DNA of 6,168 bases from assembly GCF_900764565.1 (NCBI RefSeq), contig NZ_CAAFOM010000170.1, positions 1 to 6,168 on the forward strand, read 5' to 3'. The stretch comes from an uncultured Catenibacterium sp. (GTDB lineage Bacteria > Bacillota_I > Bacilli_A > Erysipelotrichales > Coprobacillaceae). Position 1 is the stretch's first letter. Each line of letters starts with the position of its first letter. Under the pieces are notes generated by a model. The model did not search any database. It worked only from the letters and a program-made list of their open reading frames with translations, and was not told the DNA's origin. A program made the translations under genes and the position numbers. Positions 1 to 6,168 of the stretch are shown in pieces.

Positions 1-94
1 CATCAAGACATAAGACATAATAGCCCATTGCCTTTGCTTTGCGTATTACATATTTTTGGAGAAATCCACCTCCAAGCATAAGAAGTTTTTTCAT
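1..94 (-). CDS. ATP-grasp / carbamoyl-phosphate-synthase-like protein, N-terminal fragment
   Basis: This is the first 31 codons of a gene that runs off the left edge of the window; no stop is seen. The start ATG is at 94-92. The peptide begins MKKLLMLGGGFLQ, continues with a K/R/A-rich helix, then AMGYYVLCLD. This beta strand, glycine-rich GGGxxQ turn, helix and second strand match the N-terminal pre-ATP-grasp fold of PurK, biotin-carboxylase and CarB-like proteins. Such enzymes join a carboxylate to an amine or other nucleophile using ATP. In polysaccharide loci they are candidates for adding amino acids or similar groups to a sugar, but the catalytic domain is outside the window, so the substrate is unknown. 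It follows the last acetyltransferase gene by 36 bp with no Shine-Dalgarno sequence and is probably in the same operon. An NAD-binding Rossmann enzyme is a less likely alternative. Confidence 0.72.
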   Translation of the reverse strand, partial: MKKLLMLGGGFLQKYVIRKAKAMGYYVLCLD

Positions 95-130
95 ATAAAT
101 TTATATAATAAAGTAACTTAAACGTTCGTA

Positions 131-706
131 CTAACTTAAATTTTCTTTTATAATTTTTGCAGGATTTCCAGCAATGATAACATTATCAGGAAATGTTCCA
201 CATACTACACTACCTGCACCAACAACAACATTTCTACCAAGAGTTGTTCCCTTTAAAATTATTGTATTTGCACCTATAAAGCATCCCTCTCCTATCACAA
301 TAGGGCGCTTTCGAATTACATTTTTTCGCTCTACCGGATAACGATCGCTATAAGATAATGGATGAAAATCATTATCTATTATCTTACAACCTGAGCCTAT
401 ATCAGTATTTCTTCCTATAACTATTTTCTCCATAGAATAGATTGTACATCCACTCATACAGACACCTTCATTTATACATATTTTTCCACCATTCTTTGCT
501 ATAATAATCGCACGTTGAGACAATCCAATCATATTGCTAAAGGGATGAGAAAAAATAAAGATTTTACCCCCCCCAACATTATTAAATTGAATTTCAGAAC
601 CTTTCATGGCACATATAATACTAAATCCCCTAAACCAAATTTGCTTACGATATTTTATACGACATTTTAAATAAAGCAAATATAAAATTAAAGCTCTTAT
701 TATCAT
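131..706 (-). CDS. Hexapeptide-repeat (left-handed beta-helix) acyltransferase, WbbJ/LacA-like; contains a G8 tract
   Basis: This is a probable cytoplasmic O- or N-acetyltransferase that transfers an acetyl group from acetyl-CoA to a sugar of the repeat unit or its precursor. It has 191 residues, normal for the family. Residues 1-14 are hydrophobic (MIIRALILYLLYLK) and could associate with the membrane. Imperfect hexapeptide turns start near residue 66 and are clearest at 95-107 (IVIGRNTDIGSG) and 136-170 (IVIGEGCFIGANTI, then VVVGAGSVV). Between them, DNDFHP (111-116) supplies H115, the likely catalytic base. The C-terminal GNPAKII (180-186) is the usual family ending. The ATG overlaps the TGA of the preceding acetyltransferase gene by 4 bp (ATGA), suggesting translational coupling. 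Codons 45-47 are GGG GGG GGT, forming an eight-G run in an AT-rich gene. A one-base change there truncates the protein before its active site. The acceptor sugar cannot be told from sequence. Confidence 0.93.
   Translation of the reverse strand: MIIRALILYLLYLKCRIKYRKQIWFRGFSIICAMKGSEIQFNNVGGGKIFIFSHPFSNMIGLSQRAIIIAKNGGKICINEGVCMSGCTIYSMEKIVIGRNTDIGSGCKIIDNDFHPLSYSDRYPVERKNVIRKRPIVIGEGCFIGANTIILKGTTLGRNVVVGAGSVVCGTFPDNVIIAGNPAKIIKENLS
567..574 (-). repeat. Poly-G tract (G8), candidate phase-variable site
   Basis: The plus strand shows eight consecutive C, so the coding strand has eight G followed by T. They are nucleotides 133-140 of the hexapeptide acyltransferase gene and encode G45-G47. 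The present length keeps the frame open. Reading by hand, nine G gives TAA directly after codon 47, and seven G gives TGA after 58 residues. Both products end before H115. Mononucleotide G runs of this length are classic slipped-strand sites in Campylobacter, Neisseria and Helicobacter surface-polysaccharide genes. Function as a switch here is inferred. Confidence 0.55.
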
Positions 707-1374
707 TTTTTTGCAACACTATTAAATAAGTTAATTATATTTTCAATCTCAGCTAATGTAAGGTTCTCTTTTTGGAAAAGGCTTACATTCTTCTTTAATA
801 CAGCCTCATCATAATTCCACCATTGAAATTCAAGCAGTTTTTCAATAACTTCAGGGGTAAAACGATAACGAATAATCTTAGCAGGCACACCACCAACTAT
901 AGCATAAGGCGGAACATCTTTAACAACAACAGCTCCTGCACCTATGACTGCTCCATGCCCTACATTTACACCACCATTTATCAGAACGTGAGACCCTACC
1001 CAGACATCATTACCTAATATTGCACGCTTATCTTCTACAGGATTAGAATCCTTATAAATCCATTCTGTTTGACACCCATTTATCTTTTGAGTAAAGATAG
1101 GACTAGTTGACAAATGATTCAATGTGTGACTTCCCATTCCTATTCGACAATGGTCAGAAATACTACAAAATTGCCCTATATCAGCACACTCAACATCAGT
1201 ATCATTACCTATATAAGAATAACGTCCTACTGAAGAGTGTTTAATTTTTACCATACGATAGATAACTACACTTGGATCTAACATATTGTTAGAAGAAACA
1301 AATGATAAAAAAGAGATTTTCGGATTAAAAATATTCCTTAGCATCCCTTTCATATAATGAACTACAGAAAACAT
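703..1374 (-). CDS. CatB/Vat-like (xenobiotic acetyltransferase family) hexapeptide O-acetyltransferase
   Basis: This is a predicted cytoplasmic acetyl-CoA-dependent acetyltransferase of 223 residues, a normal length for the CatB/Vat group. A first beta-helix part runs over about residues 33-82 (VVIYRMVKIKHSSVG, then IGQFCSISDHCRIG). A loop follows with GSHTLNHLSTSPIF (81-94), where H83 aligns with the catalytic His of Vat/CatB enzymes. A second set of hexapeptides runs from ILGNDVWVGS (119-128) to IGAGAVVVKDVPPY (144-157). GGVPAKIIRYRF (161-172) and a helical tail with EFQWWNYDE (182-190) are typical of the family. Despite the family name, drug acetylation is unlikely here; the setting favours a sugar of the repeat unit. 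The start lies 1 bp after the glycosyltransferase stop. M8 or M11 are possible alternative starts, as no Shine-Dalgarno sequence decides. Its stop overlaps the next start as ATGA. Confidence 0.93.
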   Translation of the reverse strand: MFSVVHYMKGMLRNIFNPKISFLSFVSSNNMLDPSVVIYRMVKIKHSSVGRYSYIGNDTDVECADIGQFCSISDHCRIGMGSHTLNHLSTSPIFTQKINGCQTEWIYKDSNPVEDKRAILGNDVWVGSHVLINGGVNVGHGAVIGAGAVVVKDVPPYAIVGGVPAKIIRYRFTPEVIEKLLEFQWWNYDEAVLKKNVSLFQKENLTLAEIENIINLFNSVAKK

Positions 1375-1375
1375 A

Positions 1376-2482
1376 TTATTTAATATTTGCTTTTAAAATT
1401 TCTATCTGAAAATGAGGATTCCAACTTGTATCAATTTCATTCATACAAGCAATTCGGACTTCTTCACGTAAAGAGCCCTTTTCCTCAAACCATTTTATAA
1501 TATGACAAGCTAAATCCTCTACATTATCTTTTTCAAAAAAAGTGCCAGTAATACCTTCGTGGATAGCTTCAAATTCAGGCATTTGATAAGAGAAATCATT
1601 ATGCGTAATACATGGAGTTCCAAATACCATTGAGTGCATAGCAGTAAGACCTATATTACCTGGAGCAACACAAAGATCAGCATTGTAAATAAGAGAACTC
1701 AACTCTTTCTCATTATAACATGGACCGTAAAACCAAACCTGTTTCTCAAGCTTAAGCGCCTTTGTTAATGTTTGTAATTCAAGGATCTTTTCACCACCAC
1801 CAATAAATGTCAAGTTAAACTCTACACCTTTATTGCGACAAACAACCATAGCTTTCAATATCTGATCCAGTTTTTTCACAGCAGTCAATCTACCTACAAA
1901 GAAAAGATTTTTATTACTATTCCCAAAATGATCTTTATATACAGAATTCTCTAACAATAAATTTCTCATTGCAACCTGTGTATCATAGGCTAACGAATTA
2001 TGGATAGGAAATATCTTACTACTTTCGAAACCTTCCTTAATCATCAAGTTACGAGCATAATTCCCATAAGTAAAAATACCCCCATTTGGAAGTTTGAACT
2101 CTATTTTCTTAACAAACGATTCCAGCTTAGTTTCCTTCCCATACCATCCATGAGTCCAAAAATACACTTTTTTTTGGGGTTTAAGTAACCTAGCCAAAAT
2201 ACAGAACATCCAAGTACTTAAAGCTCGAGTTTCACCTAGAAGAATATAATTATCATAATCCTTAAATAACAATCCAAGTACTCCAGGTTGCCAATACCAC
2301 CCCCCAAAGATATGTTTAGTATGCGTTTCTATGACCTTACCACGCAAGAGACTATAATCCATTTTCTTGACATCTGCCATAGAGTCACCAAACAAAAAAT
2401 CACAATTAAAAGTTTCACTAATCAACTGAAATATATCAGTTCTATAATGCTGTGCAAAATTATATATTAAACAAAGTTTCAT
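1376..2482 (-). CDS. GT-B glycosyltransferase (GT4-like, Glycos_transf_1 domain)
   Basis: This is a predicted cytoplasmic glycosyltransferase of 368 residues that adds one sugar to the lipid-linked repeat unit. The N-terminal acceptor domain opens with MKLCLIYNFAQHYRTDIF and contains WTHGWYG (109-115). The C-terminal nucleotide-sugar domain starts at FVGRLTAVKKLDQI (195-208), with LTFIGGGE (224-231) and VWFYGP (249-254) as the expected strands. The segment APGNIGLTAMHSMVFGTP (273-290) occupies the place of the usual EX7E motif, but both glutamates appear replaced, by G275 and H283. E303 and E305 follow in MPEFEAI. The gene starts 4 bp after the wzy stop without a Shine-Dalgarno sequence and ends 1 bp before the next start, so it is tightly co-transcribed. 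A G6 run encodes G60-G61 and a G5 run lies near codons 133-134. Neither donor nor acceptor sugar can be assigned. It is the only glycosyltransferase in the window. Confidence 0.93.
   Translation of the reverse strand: MKLCLIYNFAQHYRTDIFQLISETFNCDFLFGDSMADVKKMDYSLLRGKVIETHTKHIFGGWYWQPGVLGLLFKDYDNYILLGETRALSTWMFCILARLLKPQKKVYFWTHGWYGKETKLESFVKKIEFKLPNGGIFTYGNYARNLMIKEGFESSKIFPIHNSLAYDTQVAMRNLLLENSVYKDHFGNSNKNLFFVGRLTAVKKLDQILKAMVVCRNKGVEFNLTFIGGGEKILELQTLTKALKLEKQVWFYGPCYNEKELSSLIYNADLCVAPGNIGLTAMHSMVFGTPCITHNDFSYQMPEFEAIHEGITGTFFEKDNVEDLACHIIKWFEEKGSLREEVRIACMNEIDTSWNPHFQIEILKANIK
2300..2305 (-). repeat. Short poly-G tract (G6) in the glycosyltransferase gene
   Basis: Six consecutive C on the plus strand give GGG GGG on the coding strand (codons 60-61, in FGGWYW). 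By hand reading, five G would lead to TAG after about 22 further codons, and seven G to TAA after about 14. Six is short for efficient slippage, so it is listed mainly because GGG is otherwise scarce in this AT-rich DNA. Confidence 0.3.
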
Positions 2483-2486
2483 AAAA

Positions 2487-3812
2487 TTACTTTTCTAAAA
2501 AATTAAAATCGACAAATATAAAAAGTAAATATAACAATAATAAGCCACAAGAAAATAATGCAGTAAAAAGAGAAACATTCATAGTCATAGACATAGCAAA
2601 TAATGAAAAAACAGCAAACAGTTCTGGGCTACACCTATATTTTATACCATTAAAAAAAGACTTGAACACCAAAAAGATTATAGATATAATAATACATCCA
2701 TAAATTCCTCCAGCAGCAATACCATCCATAAGCCAAAACATACCATTTGCATTAGATCCACCTTGCGTAACAACCTGACCTATAGGCACATCTCCATAAG
2801 GATAACTATTTGTAAACATATTAACCATACCTATATGTGAGTAATAAGTATAGGGATGTAATCCATCATAACCAAAAAACCTAAAGTAAGTATTTAATTC
2901 TTGTCCTTCAATACACTGAGTTCTGTATATTAAAATAGCAGCAAGTTCAAAAGCAATATCAGAAACATCTTTGAATTGGAAACAAAGAAATGGTACTATA
3001 ATCAAAATCAATAATATAAAATTATGAAATGAATTTCTAAAAAAAAGACGTTTCTTTTCATATATCAAATATAATATAAGAATAGCAAAAGGAACTATAA
3101 AAGTTATTTTTTGCTGATCAATCATAAACATTATGATACACCCTGTAAATACAATAAAAACATGTAGTTTTTCTTTTCGTATTAAAGAACTGACCAACAA
3201 AATTGGTAAGATAATATTCTTAAACCAATAAATTAAATAAACAACAGGGGTTCCTCCTACAACTTTTAAATTTGCTCTTAAGTCATACAAATCTCCTCTA
3301 TCTTCAAGAAAATTAGTTAGATGCAAATTAGATAAATTAAGCAAAACAACTAATATTAACAACATATAAGATACCTTTCGAAATGTAGAATAGCGAAAAA
3401 TAGTTTTTCTCTTAAACACAGCACTATTCAACTCAAAAGAATCAGATGCGAAGAATAAACACATAGAAACAAAAAAAACTATCCTATAATTAGAATATTG
3501 ATTCTCCCATCCACCAACAGCTAAGGTTTCATTAAATGGAATATAAGCTAATATATAAGTAAATATAGAAAATACAGAAGCTATGTTAATGAGTCCCTTA
3601 TAAAACAAGATTGGGAATCCGCCCAATAAAAGTAACTTTAAATATCCATAACTATCCATCGGATAATATGGTTCATTAAATATTGCACAAACAAAATAAC
3701 GATAAATAAAATCATAAAATAACAAATATAATATGACTACTATAACATTTAAAGCTATATTGTTATTAATATACTTAGAGTAGTTATGACTAATCTTATT
3801 ATTTCTTTTCAT
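2487..3812 (-). CDS. wzy: Wzy-type oligosaccharide repeat-unit polymerase
   Basis: This is a predicted inner-membrane polymerase that joins flipped, lipid-linked repeat units into polysaccharide on the periplasmic face. It has 441 residues and about 11-12 hydrophobic segments, roughly at 21-40, 57-75, 76-92, 109-124, 147-164, 188-209, 216-232, 236-251, 262-280, 368-386, 398-414 and 416-436. A large non-hydrophobic loop spans about 281-365 and is rich in Tyr, Gly and His (FRFFGYDGLHPYTYYSH, then QGGSNANGMFW). This is the layout expected of a Wzy catalytic periplasmic loop. Wzy proteins share little sequence, so the call rests on topology and on position between the flippase and glycosyltransferase genes. 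A Wzx gene in the same operon supports it. It starts 1 bp after the acyltransferase-3 stop and ends 4 bp before the next gene. A ligase of the WaaL type is the main alternative. Confidence 0.85.
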   Translation of the reverse strand: MKRNNKISHNYSKYINNNIALNVIVVILYLLFYDFIYRYFVCAIFNEPYYPMDSYGYLKLLLLGGFPILFYKGLINIASVFSIFTYILAYIPFNETLAVGGWENQYSNYRIVFFVSMCLFFASDSFELNSAVFKRKTIFRYSTFRKVSYMLLILVVLLNLSNLHLTNFLEDRGDLYDLRANLKVVGGTPVVYLIYWFKNIILPILLVSSLIRKEKLHVFIVFTGCIIMFMIDQQKITFIVPFAILILYLIYEKKRLFFRNSFHNFILLILIIVPFLCFQFKDVSDIAFELAAILIYRTQCIEGQELNTYFRFFGYDGLHPYTYYSHIGMVNMFTNSYPYGDVPIGQVVTQGGSNANGMFWLMDGIAAGGIYGCIIISIIFLVFKSFFNGIKYRCSPELFAVFSLFAMSMTMNVSLFTALFSCGLLLLYLLFIFVDFNFLEK

Positions 3813-3813
3813 A

Positions 3814-4797
3814 TCAAATAAACTTACTTAAATGCAAAATCTTTTTTATATAAAAATAACCTAAGACAACAATAGCCGTACAAAAGACAAAAGACAAAAA
3901 ACTCAAACTATCCGTATAATATACAATAAGATTTTTCACCTTATTATGAATCAAATAGATATCATATGACAAATTTGCGAAAATCTTAGGGGAGCACACA
4001 TTTTCAACCTTAAAATAGGAAAATATATAAATTAGGAATAACAATGTAATAATACTCATTAATCCATGTATAAAAACATTTAACTCACCTACAAATGCTA
4101 GAGATAGAATTAATAAAATGAGACACAAAAACCATGGCAGTTTTATATCTATTATATTAGAGTTATCACTTATCAGAATACCTAGAAAAAAAGCTGGAAC
4201 AGATACTGCGGCAAAAGCACCTATCGTCGTTCTAACAAGCCAGATAGTTAACACTGTTAACAACAGAAGAATTATTATTTCATTTTTTATCTGCTTTAAT
4301 TCAAGTTGTTTATAAAAAAAGAAAACAACATAAAGAGCGACTATAACTTTAACAAACCAGAGAATAGAGTCGTAAAAGCAAAAACAGAATGCCTTAATAA
4401 TACCAACTAATAATGCCGGATAACAAACATTACCTTGTGGTAATGATATTGATTTTATTCCTAATAAATCTAATATTATTAACCAAAAAATTGTCACTAT
4501 GACTGCTGGCAAATAAACTTTAGCAAGTCTTTTACATATATAATCACGGAAAGACAATCTATTCTTATTAAAACTAATATTTAAACCATAACCAGATAAA
4601 AAGAAGAAAGTAGAAACTGCTATATAACCACATTGTGAACTTAGAAAAAAAGTAAATATATTACTACTTTTTCCACTAATGATTGCATACTGAGCATAAT
4701 GGTGCAAAGCTATAATTATACAACAGATAAATTTTAGCATTACAGAAATCTCTTTATCTAATTTAAAACTAGGTATTTTATTCTTTTTTATTTTCAT
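3814..4797 (-). CDS. Acyltransferase family 3 (OafA/YrhL-like) integral membrane acyltransferase
   Basis: This is a predicted inner-membrane O-acyltransferase that would pass an acetyl or similar group to a polysaccharide sugar. It has 327 residues with about ten hydrophobic segments. The first carries the family's HH pair (IIALHHYAQY, H32-H33). Next come FFFLSGYGL (64-72), a basic stretch with K89 and R90 before YLPAVI (KRLAKVYLPAVI), and LWFVKVIVALY (146-156). NLSYDIYLIHN (275-285) is a typical late-helix signature. There is no C-terminal SGNH domain, so any transfer to the periplasmic acceptor would need this domain alone or a partner. Its start overlaps the last 20 bp of wzx in another frame, which suggests coupling. 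Its stop is 1 bp before wzy. The first ATG is used; no Shine-Dalgarno sequence is present apart from a weak AAGAAA. An EpsG-like or other membrane role is unlikely given these motifs. Confidence 0.92.
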   Translation of the reverse strand: MKIKKNKIPSFKLDKEISVMLKFICCIIIALHHYAQYAIISGKSSNIFTFFLSSQCGYIAVSTFFFLSGYGLNISFNKNRLSFRDYICKRLAKVYLPAVIVTIFWLIILDLLGIKSISLPQGNVCYPALLVGIIKAFCFCFYDSILWFVKVIVALYVVFFFYKQLELKQIKNEIIILLLLTVLTIWLVRTTIGAFAAVSVPAFFLGILISDNSNIIDIKLPWFLCLILLILSLAFVGELNVFIHGLMSIITLLFLIYIFSYFKVENVCSPKIFANLSYDIYLIHNKVKNLIVYYTDSLSFLSFVFCTAIVVLGYFYIKKILHLSKFI

Positions 4798-6085
4798 TGT
4801 TTCTTTTACTGATTATATTATAAGATAAAGATAAGACTAGAAAAAATAAAGTAGACATAACTACAACTGCCCAGGAATACATTATAGCTCCATCTACACC
4901 ATTAGAATACGTGAGAAATATATACACGCTTGTAACCAATATTATATCTCTAAAAAGTCTAAGAGAAAATAGAAGCCAAGTCTTACCAAGCGCTAATAAC
5001 TCTGATTTATAAACCGAAGCACAAGCTTCAAGAATTGTACTGAAGGTCAAGATCCTCAAAACTGAAGGCATACCAACAAATGATTTACCATAAAAAGAAG
5101 CAATAAAATCTGCAAGAAAATAAACTATCACAAACGGAACAATCGTTGTCAAGAAATTAATTCGTAACATCAACTTTAGAGTCTTTTTATGTTGTACGCT
5201 ATTGTTTATAGAACTTGACAAATAGGATAATATTACATTTATTAAAAGACCAGGAATCATTGTTATTATTGAATTCCACTGAGCTGATGCTGTATAAAGT
5301 CCTACTTCTCCCATAGAAGAAAACTTAGTTAACAACATAATTGCCGCCCAATTACAAATAGTAAAAGAACTCTCCTGTAATGCTACTGGAAACGAAAAAT
5401 AAGCAAGTTCTTTTTTATAACTTACCTTTTCAACACAAGGAAAATTAATACTTTTTTTTCTAATACCAATATAATTGACTATAGAATTAAAAACTTGGGA
5501 AAGTAGCAAAGATAATAGCGCACCTTTTAATCCCCAAATATAAGTCAAGGGTACACATAGCAACAACATTAACACACCTGAACTTAAACAATTCACAGCT
5601 ATGATTTTAAATTCCTTAAATCCAGCCAACAAACCAATTTGTGTTGTAGTAATTGCTTTAAAGATAATAACTACAGATAAAGCTCGTAATGCCAAGACTA
5701 GATGTTCCTCATTTAATAATTTCGCTATACACGGAGCCATCACAAAAATGACAAAAGCAATTATAGAACTGAAAATGACTGTTATTGACATTGCGTCATG
5801 AATCACATTCTTTACATGAAATGGCTTTGAACTTAATAGACTAGCAATATATTTTGTCGATGTAACACCTAATCCTAAGGTAGCAAAAGAGGCGATATAA
5901 AACATTGTCGTTTTAACAACGCCATATTCACCATATAAATCTTTACCTAAGAGTCGAGCTATAATAATACCAGCCAAAAGTAAGAATCCATTTCCTAAGC
6001 CATTACCAAAAACCGCCCAAAATGAATCCTTAAAAAACTTATTATTTTTAATGCTACCAATCAACGTTTTTTTATTAATTTCCAT
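4778..6085 (-). CDS. wzx: Wzx-type polysaccharide flippase (PST/MATE-like, Polysacc_synt family)
   Basis: This is a predicted inner-membrane flippase that moves undecaprenyl-linked repeat units to the periplasmic side. It has 435 residues, within the family range though slightly short. About 12 hydrophobic segments are visible, from 22-44 to 398-424. The N-terminal signature is characteristic: FWAVFGNGLGNGFLLLAGI (22-40), then ARLLGKDLYGEYG (43-55) and LGLGVTSTKYIA (70-81). LLAGFKEFK (152-160) and the second-half repeat with SFPVALQESS (231-240) and GLYTASAQWNS (262-272) also fit. An in-frame TAG at 6109-6107 lies 24 bp before the ATG, so this is the earliest ATG start. It is the first gene of the visible operon, and its end overlaps the acyltransferase-3 start by 20 bp. 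The C-terminus is a charged tail (KRNNENKKE). Substrate specificity cannot be read from sequence. Confidence 0.93.
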   Translation of the reverse strand: MEINKKTLIGSIKNNKFFKDSFWAVFGNGLGNGFLLLAGIIIARLLGKDLYGEYGVVKTTMFYIASFATLGLGVTSTKYIASLLSSKPFHVKNVIHDAMSITVIFSSIIAFVIFVMAPCIAKLLNEEHLVLALRALSVVIIFKAITTTQIGLLAGFKEFKIIAVNCLSSGVLMLLLCVPLTYIWGLKGALLSLLLSQVFNSIVNYIGIRKKSINFPCVEKVSYKKELAYFSFPVALQESSFTICNWAAIMLLTKFSSMGEVGLYTASAQWNSIITMIPGLLINVILSYLSSSINNSVQHKKTLKLMLRINFLTTIVPFVIVYFLADFIASFYGKSFVGMPSVLRILTFSTILEACASVYKSELLALGKTWLLFSLRLFRDIILVTSVYIFLTYSNGVDGAIMYSWAVVVMSTLFFLVLSLSYNIISKRNNENKKE

Positions 6086-6168
6086 GAATTTACAAATATT
6101 AACATTCTACTTGTAATAGTATCCGACTAAAATTTTACAAATCATATATCTGGTTTTATTCTATATCA
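6086..6168 (-). other. Leader upstream of wzx, no gene seen
   Basis: No coding region is visible. All three minus-strand frames have a stop between 6168 and 6156, so any upstream gene on this strand must end by 6156. This leaves at least 70 bp non-coding, much more than any other gap in the operon. The 9-mer ATTTGTAAA (minus strand) occurs twice, at 6142-6134 and 6097-6089. Two near-matches to the Bacteroidota -7 box end in TTTG, but each has one base too many and neither has a -33 partner at the right distance. No terminator hairpin was seen. Confidence 0.45.

Noticed and set aside
95..130. Possible terminator or regulatory palindrome between the last acetyltransferase and the ATP-grasp gene (ATAAATTTAT at 95-104)
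   Set aside because: It is a short AT-only palindrome with no GC stem or loop and no matching T run; chance is enough in DNA this AT-rich.
823..1017. Plus-strand open frames of about 60-66 codons (also 2000-2188, 2288-2470, 4118-4315, 5601-5801)
   Set aside because: Each lies wholly opposite a well-supported minus-strand gene, has no recognisable domain and no start signal; they are antisense shadows.
3882..3895. Tandem 7-mer AAAAGAC (two copies plus a near third) within the acyltransferase-3 gene
   Set aside because: Two perfect copies only, coding for an ordinary hydrophobic segment (SFVF); too few copies to claim a slippage site.
5452..5459. A/T runs of 7-8 bases in coding sequence (also 2168-2175, 3039-3046, 6067-6073)
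   Set aside because: Such runs are expected from Lys and Phe codons in very AT-rich genes and are spread across the window; unlike the G8 run they do not stand out from base composition.
6089..6100. Possible Bacteroidota -7 promoter box (TAATATTTG on the minus strand) just before wzx
   Set aside because: The spacing inside the box is one base too long against TAnnTTTG, it sits about 10 bases from the ATG, and the nearest upstream TTTG is about 36 bases away instead of about 19-21.
1..6168. CRISPR arrays, tRNA/rRNA genes, insertion sequences, invertible-promoter repeats
   Set aside because: No regularly spaced repeats, no RNA-gene signatures, no transposase or recombinase reading frame and no long inverted repeats were seen on reading both strands.

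Overview
This window is the inside of a surface-polysaccharide (capsule, O-antigen or exopolysaccharide) biosynthesis locus of the Wzx/Wzy type. Everything supportable lies on the minus strand, so the operon is read from high to low coordinates. The DNA is very AT-rich. None of the seven starts is preceded by a clear Shine-Dalgarno sequence. That combination, with the gene mix, points to the Bacteroidota (a Bacteroides/Prevotella-like host) rather than a Firmicute. This host call is an inference; no diagnostic housekeeping gene is present.

In transcription order the genes are: a Wzx-type flippase (6085-4778), an integral-membrane acyltransferase-3 protein (4797-3814), a Wzy-type polymerase (3812-2487), a GT-B glycosyltransferase (2482-1376), a CatB/Vat-like hexapeptide acetyltransferase (1374-703), a WbbJ/LacA-like hexapeptide acetyltransferase (706-131), and the first 31 codons of an ATP-grasp-like protein (94-1) cut by the window edge. 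Junctions from wzx to the last acetyltransferase are overlaps of 20 and 4 bp or gaps of 1 to 4 bp, so this looks like one translationally coupled transcript. A 36-bp gap precedes the ATP-grasp gene. The 83 bp upstream of wzx show no gene and no convincing promoter.

A likely division of labour: the glycosyltransferase, with others outside the window, builds a lipid-linked repeat unit. The two soluble acetyltransferases may modify sugar precursors or the repeat unit in the cytoplasm. Wzx flips the unit, Wzy polymerises it in the periplasm, and the acyltransferase-3 protein may acylate it at the membrane. The initiating phosphoglycosyl transferase, nucleotide-sugar genes and export/chain-length genes are not in the window.

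The most notable observation is a run of eight G residues (minus strand) inside the last acetyltransferase gene. Gain or loss of one G would stop translation almost at once, before any active-site residue. This makes it a candidate slipped-strand on/off switch for polysaccharide acylation. A second, weaker G6 run sits in the glycosyltransferase gene.
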